From contig NZ_JBLWFS010000001.1 in NCBI RefSeq assembly GCF_048323755.1, positions 62,001 to 126,000 of the forward strand: a stretch of DNA of 64,000 bases, in the 5' to 3' direction. The notes beneath the pieces are model-generated. The model was not told the DNA's origin. It saw only the letters and a program-made list of their open reading frames with translations, and searched no databases. How positions within the stretch are numbered: position 1 is the first letter of the stretch; each line of letters opens with the position of its first letter. The stretch comes from Alkalihalobacterium sp048323755. Its GTDB lineage: Bacteria; Bacillota; Bacilli; Bacillales; Bacillaceae_F. A program made the position numbers and the translations under genes. Below are positions 8,703 through 16,732 of this stretch, in pieces.

Positions 8703-8837
8703 ATGACACAAATAATAAGGTTTTATTTAGAGTGTGCGATGAAAAGGGAAAAACGACTTAAATATGGATATATGGCTTTAGTTCAATCATTTTTAAACGG
8801 ATGGATTTCGGTTTTGATAAGAAGACAGACTATCTAA
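8703..8837 (+). CDS. Possible 44-aa cationic small protein
   Basis: A 44-codon frame (MTQIIRFYLECAMKREKRLK, later LVQSFLNGWISVLIRR) with GAGG six bases before the ATG and a perfect hairpin plus T run 12 bases after the stop. A basic first half and a hydrophobic second half suggest a membrane-active or membrane-bound peptide. It overlaps the 3' end of the opposite-strand 61-codon gene. I do not recognise it; it may be chance, but the terminator gives it some support. Confidence 0.35.
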   Translation: MTQIIRFYLECAMKREKRLKYGYMALVQSFLNGWISVLIRRQTI

Positions 8838-8978
8838 CTTGTAATTTGCGTGTAAATGACAAAATTGGCATTTACACGATTTTTTCATTTCTTCATTTTT
8901 TGGCTCTAGTTTATATACGTGTGGGACATCAAGTACATTTAATCCGTCTTTTACGTGTCTAGGACAAACCGTTACCAT
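8793..8978 (-). CDS. Small cysteine/histidine protein downstream of tatC
   Basis: A 61-residue protein with a strong site (AAAGGAGGGTTTTAGCA before the ATG at 8978). Cysteines and histidines are spaced as for a metal site: VCPRH near the N-terminus and CKCQFCHLH at about 36-44, then ANYKL. I take it as a small zinc-binding protein of unknown function. It begins 18 bases after the tatC stop, so it is probably the last gene of the phoX-tatA-tatC unit. The C-terminal 15 codons overlap a possible plus-strand gene. Confidence 0.6.
   Translation of the reverse strand: MVTVCPRHVKDGLNVLDVPHVYKLEPKNEEMKKSCKCQFCHLHANYKLDSLSSYQNRNPSV
8849..8885 (+). terminator. Perfect hairpin with T run inside an opposite-strand gene
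   Basis: CGTGTAAATG and CATTTACACG form a 10-bp perfect stem with a 10-base loop, followed by ATTTTTT on the plus strand. It lies inside the coding region of the minus-strand cysteine protein, in the codons of its CKCQFC part. Confidence 0.6.
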
Positions 8979-8996
8979 TGCTAAAACCCTCCTTTA

Positions 8997-9734
8997 CTAA
9001 CTTGAAGCTACTTCAGCTTCTGTAGGTATATTTTTACTTTTTCTGTAAACGATCTTACTTAACGTAATACTAATCTCATACAAAATTAATAAAGGAATAA
9101 TGACTAGAACATCTGATATAAAATCAGGTGGTGTTATTAATACAGAGACGACAATGAGAATGAAATAAGCAAACTTTCTTCCTTTTACAAGTTTCTCTGG
9201 GTTAACGATCCCTAATTTAGTAAGAAACATAACAACAGCAGGCATTTCAAATAAAAAACCGAATGGTAAGGTCAGGTGAAGCATGAATTGAAAGTATCTT
9301 TCTGCTGTAAAAAACGTTTCAAATTGATCACCCGCAATATTTAATAGGAAGGAAAGGACGAGTGGGAAGAGAACAAAGTACCCAAATGAAATCCCGCCAA
9401 TAAATAAGAAAAATAAGCCAGGAATAAACATGAGAGTGGCTCGTTGTTCTTCCTTTTTCAAAGCCGGCTTAATAAACTTCCATACTTGATAAGCGGCAAC
9501 TGGTATTGTCACCGCAAGGGCAACAACAGCTGCTAGCATCATATAAACCCATAGGATATCACCAGGACCTAATAAAGCTAATTTTCCGTCCAAATCTTTG
9601 ACGAGGTACTGATAGATGTCTTTTACGAAAACAAAAGCACCAATCAGTGCGATGAGAAAAATGACGAATGTAACAATAATTCGCTTTCTTAACTCGGTTA
9701 AATGATCTACGAGCTGCATTTCTTCTTTTTCCAT
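8997..9734 (-). CDS. tatC: Sec-independent (Tat) translocase subunit TatC
   Basis: Membrane receptor of the twin-arginine pathway, which moves folded proteins across the cell membrane. The opening EMQLVDHLTELRKRI, the conserved FEMPAVVMFL segment and about six hydrophobic helices are typical. At 245 residues it is the usual length for Bacillus TatC. The ATG at 9734 is preceded by GAAGGGC. It is third in the order phoX, tatA, tatC, which mirrors B. subtilis phoD-tatAd-tatCd and suggests a translocase dedicated to one phosphatase. A strong hairpin sits in the 78-base gap to tatA. Confidence 0.95.
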   Translation of the reverse strand: MEKEEMQLVDHLTELRKRIIVTFVIFLIALIGAFVFVKDIYQYLVKDLDGKLALLGPGDILWVYMMLAAVVALAVTIPVAAYQVWKFIKPALKKEEQRATLMFIPGLFFLFIGGISFGYFVLFPLVLSFLLNIAGDQFETFFTAERYFQFMLHLTLPFGFLFEMPAVVMFLTKLGIVNPEKLVKGRKFAYFILIVVSVLITPPDFISDVLVIIPLLILYEISITLSKIVYRKSKNIPTEAEVASS

Positions 9735-9761
9735 CTAGAGCCCTTCTTTCATGAGAAAGAG

Positions 9762-9791
9762 GGTGTAGGTAGATAAAGAATTACCTACACC
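9762..9791 (-). promoter_or_regulatory. Stem-loop between tatA and tatC
   Basis: GGTGTAGGTA and TACCTACACC form a perfect 10-bp stem with a 10-base loop. On the transcribed strand it is followed by a pyrimidine-rich stretch, not a clean T run. It may partly stop transcription or protect the tatA message, so making more TatA than TatC. Confidence 0.6.
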
Positions 9792-9812
9792 TTCTATGTT
9801 TACCTTATGGTT

Positions 9813-10019
9813 TTACTTTTTATGTTCTACAGCTTGATGTCTTGAGTTTTCTTCTATTTCTGCAGGATTATCATTCACAAGTTCATTTGTAGCTTTCTTA
9901 AATTCCTTAAGCGTACTTCCAAATGCTTTTCCGATTTCAGGTAGTTTTGAAGGTCCAAAAATAATTAACGCGATGACAAGAACAAGTATAAGACCTGGAA
10001 TACCAATGTTTGATAACAT
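9813..10019 (-). CDS. tatA: Tat translocase subunit TatA
   Basis: A 68-residue pore-forming Tat subunit: a single membrane helix (IGIPGLILVLVIALIIFG), the FGPSKLPEIGKAFG hinge and amphipathic helix, then a charged tail. AGGAGG lies 7 bases before the ATG at 10019. Lone TatA with TatC is the minimal Gram-positive Tat system; no tatB is expected. It sits directly after the Tat-exported phosphatase gene. Confidence 0.95.
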   Translation of the reverse strand: MLSNIGIPGLILVLVIALIIFGPSKLPEIGKAFGSTLKEFKKATNELVNDNPAEIEENSRHQAVEHKK

Positions 10020-10071
10020 GGGATAACCTCCTCATTAAAATCTAGTGGGCTTATTGGGCAGGGGGCTAGAA

Positions 10072-11532
10072 TTATAAAGTAACCCCATGGCGATCTAAAA
10101 CAGCTGCAGCTAATGGAGACATACCTTCTCTTTCGGCATAGGCTAAAACTTTATCGGAAAGCTGTGGAGCAAATCCAGCTGGAGGAGCGGCATGACTCAT
10201 CGCAAATTGTTTAGCACTATTTCTTCTAGCAAATGGTCCCCAAATCGCAAGGGTCATACCGGGCTTATTTTGAATATTGACAAACATTGTTCTACCATCA
10301 GGAGAGAAACAAACACCAGCAAATTCATCAATGAAATTTTGAGCAAATGTATATACGTTTGCTTCAGGTGTTAAACCGATGATACGATCTCCAAGCGGGT
10401 TACCATCTTCAGCAATCCAAAGATCTCCCCAAGGTGTGATCGTTACATTATCTGGACGACGCAAATCATTCATATCATTGGATTCAAAGAATAGCTCTAA
10501 TGTATTTGTAGCTGGGAAGTAACGGTAAACACGGCCGTGACGAGCTGGTGCAGTTTCTGAACGAGCGCTAGTATCATCAAACCAGAATGCACCACCGCCA
10601 AACCAAGACCCTTCAAGTCGTGTAAAGCGAATGCAACCGAGATCTCTAGCATCTTCTTTTGCACGTTCTGGGTTCACTTGTTTCCATACAATACCTACTT
10701 TTTGTCCAGGTGCAAATGTACTTGCCATATTACCAGGAAGCTCATCAAGTGCAGCCGCTTCAAGAATGCCGCCCTTTTGAAGGGAACCTAATTTCTGACT
10801 GCGGTCATGGGGAGTAAATCGATAGAAGAAAGAAGGTTCACTATCCTCTGTTAAATACCAAATTCCAGTAGCTGGGTCGACACTACATGCCTCATGAGAG
10901 AAATATCCCATATCACGAATTGGTGTTTTTGACATTTCATTTTCTGGATCAAGAGGGTTTACTTCGAATACAAACCCATGCCCGAGGTTACGTGTTTCTT
11001 CACACGTTAACCATGTCCCCCAAGTAGAAGCACCACCGGCACAGTTACGGATGTTTCCTGAGTTTGTTACGTACTCGTCAACCACTTCACGATTTGGACC
11101 AACTACAAGTGCAGTCGTTCCACCAGCTGCACCTTTACTCCAAGGGTTCTTCCCGTTAACCGGGAATTGGTGGTTTGTACCACACTCATGGTTACGAACA
11201 AGGATTGTCGTATTCTTTTTTGGACCTTGATAAGCAGCCATTCCATCAGGTAAACCAGGAACCAAATCACCACTTGGATTTACCATGGCTGTTCCAGTGG
11301 TAGAAATGATCTTGTAATTAAATCCTTCTGGCAGGTCAATAATTCCGTTAGGATCTTTCACGAGAGGGCCGTACCCACCCCAGCCTCTGCCTTTTGTAGG
11401 GTCTACTGTCGATGCTAATGCCTTTGATTGATCTGATAAAGACATTACACCTGTAGTTCCTAACGTTAATGCTAGCGTACTCATTCCTCCAACTTTTAAG
11501 AAGTCTCTCCTGTTCATACCACTGTTCACCAT
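10072..11532 (-). CDS. PhoX-family phosphatase with Tat signal
   Basis: Secreted DUF839/PhoX-type protein. The N-terminus carries a twin-arginine signal (NRRDFLKVGG, residues 8-17, then a hydrophobic stretch). The body has NHECG, GGTTALVV, SHEACSVDP and RRPDNVTITPWGDLWIAEDG, as in the beta-propeller PhoX alkaline phosphatases that use iron and calcium. At 486 residues it is shorter than the Gram-negative PhoX proteins. AGGGAGG lies 7 bases before the ATG at 11532. It heads an operon with tatA and tatC, so the cargo and its exporter travel together. Phosphate-ester hydrolysis outside the cell is inferred from family; the substrate is not shown. Confidence 0.85.
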   Translation of the reverse strand: MVNSGMNRRDFLKVGGMSTLALTLGTTGVMSLSDQSKALASTVDPTKGRGWGGYGPLVKDPNGIIDLPEGFNYKIISTTGTAMVNPSGDLVPGLPDGMAAYQGPKKNTTILVRNHECGTNHQFPVNGKNPWSKGAAGGTTALVVGPNREVVDEYVTNSGNIRNCAGGASTWGTWLTCEETRNLGHGFVFEVNPLDPENEMSKTPIRDMGYFSHEACSVDPATGIWYLTEDSEPSFFYRFTPHDRSQKLGSLQKGGILEAAALDELPGNMASTFAPGQKVGIVWKQVNPERAKEDARDLGCIRFTRLEGSWFGGGAFWFDDTSARSETAPARHGRVYRYFPATNTLELFFESNDMNDLRRPDNVTITPWGDLWIAEDGNPLGDRIIGLTPEANVYTFAQNFIDEFAGVCFSPDGRTMFVNIQNKPGMTLAIWGPFARRNSAKQFAMSHAAPPAGFAPQLSDKVLAYAEREGMSPLAAAVLDRHGVTL

Positions 11533-11567
11533 TATTATGCCTCCCTAATTTTTAATAGGTTGCAAAC

Positions 11568-11585
11568 CATAGAAGTTGTTCTATG
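11568..11585. promoter_or_regulatory. Inverted repeat in the phoX leader
   Basis: CATAGAA and TTCTATG around a 4-base loop, 36 bases before the phoX start. It could be a small leader hairpin or an operator half of unknown factor. Confidence 0.35.
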
Positions 11586-11644
11586 AAAAATCTAGCAAAT
11601 GAGTTTTAAAGAATTATTTAAAAACTATTTGTATATTGTTAATG

Positions 11645-11661
11645 TTTGAAATCATTTCAAA
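11645..11661. promoter_or_regulatory. 17-bp palindrome upstream of phoX
   Basis: TTTGAAATCATTTCAAA is a perfect palindrome around one central base. The core TTGAAAT-N-ATTTCAA has the 7-1-7 form of Fur-family boxes, though the bases differ from known Fur, PerR or Zur consensus. A TTGAAA within it could be a -35 with TATACA 19 bases on (minus strand). Confidence 0.45.
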
Positions 11662-11989
11662 AGTATGGTTATTAAAATTAAAAAGTAGCTTAGTTATGGG
11701 ACTTTTGAAACGCATTTAAGTTGTTGGTGTGAGCATTAGGTGGAACTATGCGTTGACTTAAACAGCGAAGCTGAAACTTTTGCCTTAAAAAAGACAAGAA
11801 CGACAATCTATAATATTGAGTTTCTGTTAAATTTTTATAGTAGAATGGTAAATAAACGGTCGTATAACAGACTTTTTGTTTATTGAAGCTGTAAAATAGA
11901 TTTATATAGAAATTTTTTATTGCTAAGATGATTTTACTAATAGATAAGTAGCAGTTTTATCGTTTCTTTAAGAATTGTGAGCGTAGGGA
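11662..11989. other. Divergent intergenic region, phoX / GGDEF-EAL gene
   Basis: AT-rich DNA between two divergent genes. Apart from the phoX palindrome listed separately I see no gene, repeat or clear promoter. The poorly conserved PhoP-type repeats near it are not convincing. Confidence 0.5.
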
Positions 11990-11998
11990 GTGACAGGA

Positions 11999-14140
11999 AT
12001 GGATACGGGGATGCAATCTTCAAGAGAAGTTGAGTTGAGCAGGCGAATAGAAGAGTTGGAAAGAAGAGAGGCTGAACTTTTACTTCAATTACGTACGGAA
12101 GAAAAATTAAATGCAAAAATTCTTGATGCTCTACCGATAAATATTTTTTTAGAAGATTATGAAGGAAGAACAATTTTTGCAAATAAGCAAGCTTGTGATT
12201 GTAACGGTTTAACAAGTGAAGAGTTGGTTGGGAAAACAGTGTTTGACTTTTTTACGAAGCCAATTGCTAAAAAAATTCGTCAAGATGATATACATGTGTG
12301 GAAGGCGAAGCAGCTGTTTACAAAAGAAGTTCAGACTGATTTTTTAGGTCAAGAAGGCTATGTTTATACAGGAAAAACGATTATTTCGATAGAAGATGAA
12401 TTAAAAAAAGAGTATCTTCTTGGATTTGCACTCGATATTACGGATCGGGTGAAGGCTGAAAAGCGATTAAAAGAAAGTGAAGAACTTTTTCGGAAATTAG
12501 TGGATCAAGCAGCAGACAGTTTTTTTCTAAGTAATAGCGAGGGGCAAATATTAGATGTAAATACGGCTGCTTGTAACCAGTTAGGCTATTCGAGGGAAGA
12601 ACTACTAAATTTATCAATAAAAGATATCGTCTCTTTATCGGCTGATAAATTAGCAACAGTTTATGAAAAAGTAGCGAAACGAAAATCCTATAATTATGAA
12701 CACGGCATGTTACGGAAAGATGGGTCGGTTTTTCCAGCTGATACGAATGTAGGGTTAATACATATTGGAGATCGTACATTATACTTAGGATTAAGCAGGG
12801 ATATTAGTGATCGTAAAAAGGCAGAAAAACAGATGGAACATATGGCTTACCATGATTCCCTCACAGGACTTCCTAATCGCTGGTATATTCATACATATAT
12901 TAAGAGGTATTTAACGGAAGAACGAACACAGGACGAGAAACTGGCTTTCTTATTGCTAGATTTAGATCATTTTAAGGTGATTAATGATAGTTTAGGGCAT
13001 CAAGCAGGCGACCTTTTGTTGCAACAAGTCGCAAAACGATTACATTACTCCATCAGTCAAGACGATACGCTAGCGAGACTAGGAGGAGATGAGTTTATTA
13101 TTGTTCTACCTAATCTAAAAGATCATAGAGAAGCCGTTACGGTGTGTGAAAAGATTATGAAGGCGATGGAGGATCCGTTTTTTATTGAAGGGCAAAATTT
13201 TAAAGTATCTACGAGTATAGGAGTTAGTATCGTCCCTGACCACGGTGAGGACATCCATACATTAATTCAAAATGCTGATATTGCGATGTATAGTTCAAAA
13301 GAACAGGGAAGAAATAGTTTTCGCTTTTTTAATAAGGTAATGAAAGACAGTGCACAAAAGCGAATGGAAATGGAAATATCTTTAAGGCAAGCACTAGAGA
13401 AAAATGAGTTTATTCTCCATTACCAACCGAAGCTGAACTTAAAAACGGGTACGATCTATGGAATGGAGGCACTGATCCGTTGGCAGAAAGAGGACAATAA
13501 GCTCATATACCCTGGTCAATTTATTGAATTAGCAGAGGAGACGGGCCTAATTATTCCAATCGGAGAGTGGGTTCTTCGTGAGGCATGTAAACAATGCAAA
13601 ATATGGAACGATGCAGGTCATCCTTTAACGGTCAGTGTTAATTTATCAGCACAACAGTTTCAAAAGCATGATCTTACTGAGATGATCGCAAAAATAATAG
13701 AAGAAACAGGTCTTAACCCTAACGCTCTAGAATTGGAATTAACCGAAAGTACGGTGATGAAAGAACCGAAACAGGCAACGTATATGCTGCAGCAGTTGAA
13801 AGAATTAGGGGTTTCCATTTCAATTGATGATTTCGGCACAGGATTTTCGTCTTTAAGTTATTTAAATCAGTTTCCGATTGATACGTTAAAGATCGACCGT
13901 TCGTTTATCTATGATGCACACGAGAATAAAGCGAATCAATCAATTGCATCAGCGATCATTTCGCTTGCTCATAGTTTAGGATTAAATGTGGTGGCTGAAG
14001 GTGTTGAAAATGAAGAGCAGTTAAAGTTTCTCAAGACGAAGCAATGTGATGCAGTTCAAGGGTATTTTGTGGGGAAGCCGATGGGGGGAGAGCTGGTTTT
14101 AGATTATATTAAGAAGACGGCATGTGGAATTTGCTATTAG
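11999..14140 (+). CDS. PAS-PAS-GGDEF-EAL cyclic-di-GMP signalling protein
   Basis: Cytoplasmic protein with an N-terminal coiled coil (about residues 8-35), two PAS domains (about 40-160 and 165-280), a GGDEF domain with intact LARLGGDEF (about 357-365) and an EAL domain with EALIRW (about 489-494), ELTES, DDFGTGFSSL and VAEGVENEEQ. Both catalytic sites look intact, so it could make or break cyclic-di-GMP; which one dominates cannot be read from sequence. No membrane segment is seen. I prefer ATG at 11999, with GGGAG 8 bases upstream, over an in-frame GTG at 11990. It is monocistronic and converges on the Vpr-like gene. The PAS domains suggest sensing of redox, light or a small ligand. Confidence 0.9.
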   Translation: MDTGMQSSREVELSRRIEELERREAELLLQLRTEEKLNAKILDALPINIFLEDYEGRTIFANKQACDCNGLTSEELVGKTVFDFFTKPIAKKIRQDDIHVWKAKQLFTKEVQTDFLGQEGYVYTGKTIISIEDELKKEYLLGFALDITDRVKAEKRLKESEELFRKLVDQAADSFFLSNSEGQILDVNTAACNQLGYSREELLNLSIKDIVSLSADKLATVYEKVAKRKSYNYEHGMLRKDGSVFPADTNVGLIHIGDRTLYLGLSRDISDRKKAEKQMEHMAYHDSLTGLPNRWYIHTYIKRYLTEERTQDEKLAFLLLDLDHFKVINDSLGHQAGDLLLQQVAKRLHYSISQDDTLARLGGDEFIIVLPNLKDHREAVTVCEKIMKAMEDPFFIEGQNFKVSTSIGVSIVPDHGEDIHTLIQNADIAMYSSKEQGRNSFRFFNKVMKDSAQKRMEMEISLRQALEKNEFILHYQPKLNLKTGTIYGMEALIRWQKEDNKLIYPGQFIELAEETGLIIPIGEWVLREACKQCKIWNDAGHPLTVSVNLSAQQFQKHDLTEMIAKIIEETGLNPNALELELTESTVMKEPKQATYMLQQLKELGVSISIDDFGTGFSSLSYLNQFPIDTLKIDRSFIYDAHENKANQSIASAIISLAHSLGLNVVAEGVENEEQLKFLKTKQCDAVQGYFVGKPMGGELVLDYIKKTACGICY

Positions 14141-14151
14141 ATATTAAAAAA

Positions 14152-14178
14152 GGATCAGAGATTAGTCTCTGATCCTCT
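14152..14178. terminator. Bidirectional terminator
   Basis: GGATCAGAGA and TCTCTGATCC around a 4-base loop between convergent genes, with A-rich and T-rich flanks. Confidence 0.8.
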
Positions 14179-14198
14179 TATTATGTCTTTCTATTTAA

Positions 14199-16322
14199 TT
14201 ATGGGCGTGGATCACCAACAAATAAAATAGTTGGCACTTCGTAAGTTTCTGTTCCGTTACTTACTGTAATTGTTCCTTCGTAGTACCCATTTTTCAATTT
14301 GCTAGAGTCAATTTGTACATTAAAGTTCACTTGTTGAGATCTGTTTGGCTGAACATTAAGGTTATTACTTGTAATTATTTTAATGCCTTCAGGGTTTCCA
14401 TTAAAATTAACGTCAAATGAGTACCTTTTACGCTCATCTGATAGGTTATTAATTGTAAAGTGTTGACGTTCAACTTGTTGACCATTATCTTTTATGAATG
14501 TACCGAAAGAGTGGCTCCCAGGTGTAATTAGTGTTTGTGCATTAATTGCATCAACGACACGAATGCTTCCTGCACCTTGTGTATTGTGAGGGTATAACTT
14601 ACCATCAATATCAAAAAGATTTTCAGCTGTATTCATAAGTGAAGCCTTTACAAAGTCTACGCTCCAGTTCGGGTTCGCTTGTAAAATAAGTGCTGCAGCA
14701 CCAGCTACGTGTGGAGCAGCCATACTTGTTCCTTGTAGAGAGGCATATCCATGTGGGTTCTCTGGGTTATGAGTCGGTATCGGGCTTACAATTGCTACAC
14801 CAGGAGCTGAAACATCAGGCTTGATCATCCATGTTTCCATGACTGGACCACGAGAAGAGAAGTTTGCCATTGTTTCACCAACTTCACGATCAAACTCGAT
14901 AGCAAATGAAACTGTATTATTACCAGCTTCTAATTCAGCAAGTAGTTTTTGGCCGTCAGCCAAAGTTGTTTTAATTGTTGGTAAAGCCATACCAGGAACA
15001 TCAGGGTTTTCCCCTGCCACATTATTGTATAAAATAACTCCTACAGCACCAGCGTTTTTAGCATTTGTTGCTTTGTCTACGAATGCAAACTCACCACGGC
15101 TAATTAATGCAATTTTTCCTTCAACATCTTTACCTTCAAAATCAGAAACTGCACCTAAACCTGCATGAACAAATTCTAACTCTACTCCATCAAGTGCTAG
15201 TAATTCCTCTACGGTAGGGAAGCCCATCACTTTTGCAGATGGATACTCTACACCTTCTGAAGTAAATAGCCCTGAACGATATAGGTCATAAGGAAGTTGT
15301 GTAGCTCCAACAGATATGGCTTCACGAGATGTACCAGGAGAACCTACTGTCCAGTTGTTTGGACCACTGTTACCATTTGAAGTAACGGCTACAACACCTT
15401 CTGCCATTGCCCAGTCTAACGCGATACTAGTTGCGAAATCTGGGTTATTTAATGTATTACCTAAAGATAAGTTCATAATGTCTGCACCGTCATGAACGGC
15501 TCTTTCAATACCTGCAATTACATTTTCAGTTGTTCCTCGGCCACCAGGTCCAAGAACACGATAAGATAGTAAGGTAGCTTCAGGAGCTACACCTTTAATT
15601 AAACCATTAGCAGCAACTGTACCAGCTACGTGAGTACCATGGTTTGTTGAACCGCCACGAGGGTCACCAGGAGGAGTTTCTTGTGGAGAGTCGTTGTTAT
15701 CAACAAAGTCCCAACCTTTATAATCTCCAAAGTTATCTTTTAAATCAGGGTGTGTATAATCAACACCAGTGTCTAGGACAGCAACTGTAACCCCTTTACC
15801 AGTGAAACCTGCATCCCATGCTTGGTCAGATCCAATGAATGGAGCACTATCCATCATCTCAGGAGAAATTTCAAATGCATTAATTTCTAAACCTTCACCA
15901 ACAATATCGACCGTAAATTCAACGTTCGGATAAACTGCTTTTACACCAGGAACTTTTAGGAGTTCTGGTATATCACTTTCTTTTACTTCTACAGAGAAAC
16001 CAGAGAATACGTGATCATATTCACGGTTGAATGTAACATTTTGTGCTGCTTTTTGTACGTTTGCTTTTACGTTTTCACGTACCTTTTTTAAGTTTTGTTT
16101 CGATTGTTTTTGACCTTTATGTTTTGCCTCAACGATTGAAGGTTCATTCAGTTCAACAATAACTGAAATTTGGTCAGACGATGAGAAGTCAAACTCACCA
16201 AAAGCTTTAGCTGAATTTTGGGTTGTGTTTGCCCCGGCAAATCCAGCAAACGATGAGAAAGCTAGTAAGAATACGAGTGAAAAGATCATTCCTTTAAAGG
16301 AATTTTTACTACGTTGTAACAA
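14199..16322 (-). CDS. Secreted Vpr-like subtilisin-family serine protease
   Basis: Exported S8 protease. In order: a signal peptide (residues 1-31), an I9 propeptide inhibitor (about 50-140), a catalytic domain with Asp in AVLDTGVDYTHPDL (about 184), His in NHGTHVAGT (about 228) and Ser in GTSMAAPHVAG (about 531), a protease-associated insert (about 365-470) and a C-terminal beta domain (about 600-707). This is the plan of Vpr, but Vpr is about 100 residues longer. It probably works as an extracellular protease for nutrition or processing of other exported proteins. The C-terminus lacks an anchor. It is monocistronic. Confidence 0.9.
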   Translation of the reverse strand: MLQRSKNSFKGMIFSLVFLLAFSSFAGFAGANTTQNSAKAFGEFDFSSSDQISVIVELNEPSIVEAKHKGQKQSKQNLKKVRENVKANVQKAAQNVTFNREYDHVFSGFSVEVKESDIPELLKVPGVKAVYPNVEFTVDIVGEGLEINAFEISPEMMDSAPFIGSDQAWDAGFTGKGVTVAVLDTGVDYTHPDLKDNFGDYKGWDFVDNNDSPQETPPGDPRGGSTNHGTHVAGTVAANGLIKGVAPEATLLSYRVLGPGGRGTTENVIAGIERAVHDGADIMNLSLGNTLNNPDFATSIALDWAMAEGVVAVTSNGNSGPNNWTVGSPGTSREAISVGATQLPYDLYRSGLFTSEGVEYPSAKVMGFPTVEELLALDGVELEFVHAGLGAVSDFEGKDVEGKIALISRGEFAFVDKATNAKNAGAVGVILYNNVAGENPDVPGMALPTIKTTLADGQKLLAELEAGNNTVSFAIEFDREVGETMANFSSRGPVMETWMIKPDVSAPGVAIVSPIPTHNPENPHGYASLQGTSMAAPHVAGAAALILQANPNWSVDFVKASLMNTAENLFDIDGKLYPHNTQGAGSIRVVDAINAQTLITPGSHSFGTFIKDNGQQVERQHFTINNLSDERKRYSFDVNFNGNPEGIKIITSNNLNVQPNRSQQVNFNVQIDSSKLKNGYYEGTITVSNGTETYEVPTILFVGDPRP

Positions 16323-16732
16323 TAAAATCCTCTCCTTATATAATAATAGTTTGTGAAAATCCAGCTCTATCTAGGAGGATGAATTTTCTAAAAAGTCACG
16401 GTAGTTAGTATATTAATATAAAGTAGGGTTAAAATCTTGGTATAATAGTTTTATTTAATAGAGTGAAAATTTTATATATTGGAATAAAAAAATGCAAAAA
16501 TCAGTCGATTCAGGATTAATTTCCTATATCGAAAGTTTCGTATTGCGAAATTTAAGTTGGTCTTAATTTCATTCACCAAGGTAAGATCAGCAAGATAATC
16601 AAGCTGTCTATTAAAAAATAATTAACAAAGTATTACAGTTTTCGACAGGAATAGTCATTGTAACTATATGGTAACTGTACTAAAATAAAAGTTGTTTCCA
16701 CTACTTTTGTAGGGCTAACTGAGGAGATTGCT
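16323..16732. other. Divergent intergenic region, protease / kinase
   Basis: About 410 bp of AT-rich DNA. It holds a sigma-A-like promoter for the kinase (listed) and GAAAGTTTCG plus GCGAAATTT inverted pieces near 16530-16552. I see no gene here. Confidence 0.5.
16658..16686 (+). promoter_or_regulatory. Sigma-A-like promoter of the kinase operon
   Basis: TTGTAA, 17 bp, TAAAAT, about 45 bases before the kinase ATG. Confidence 0.5.
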
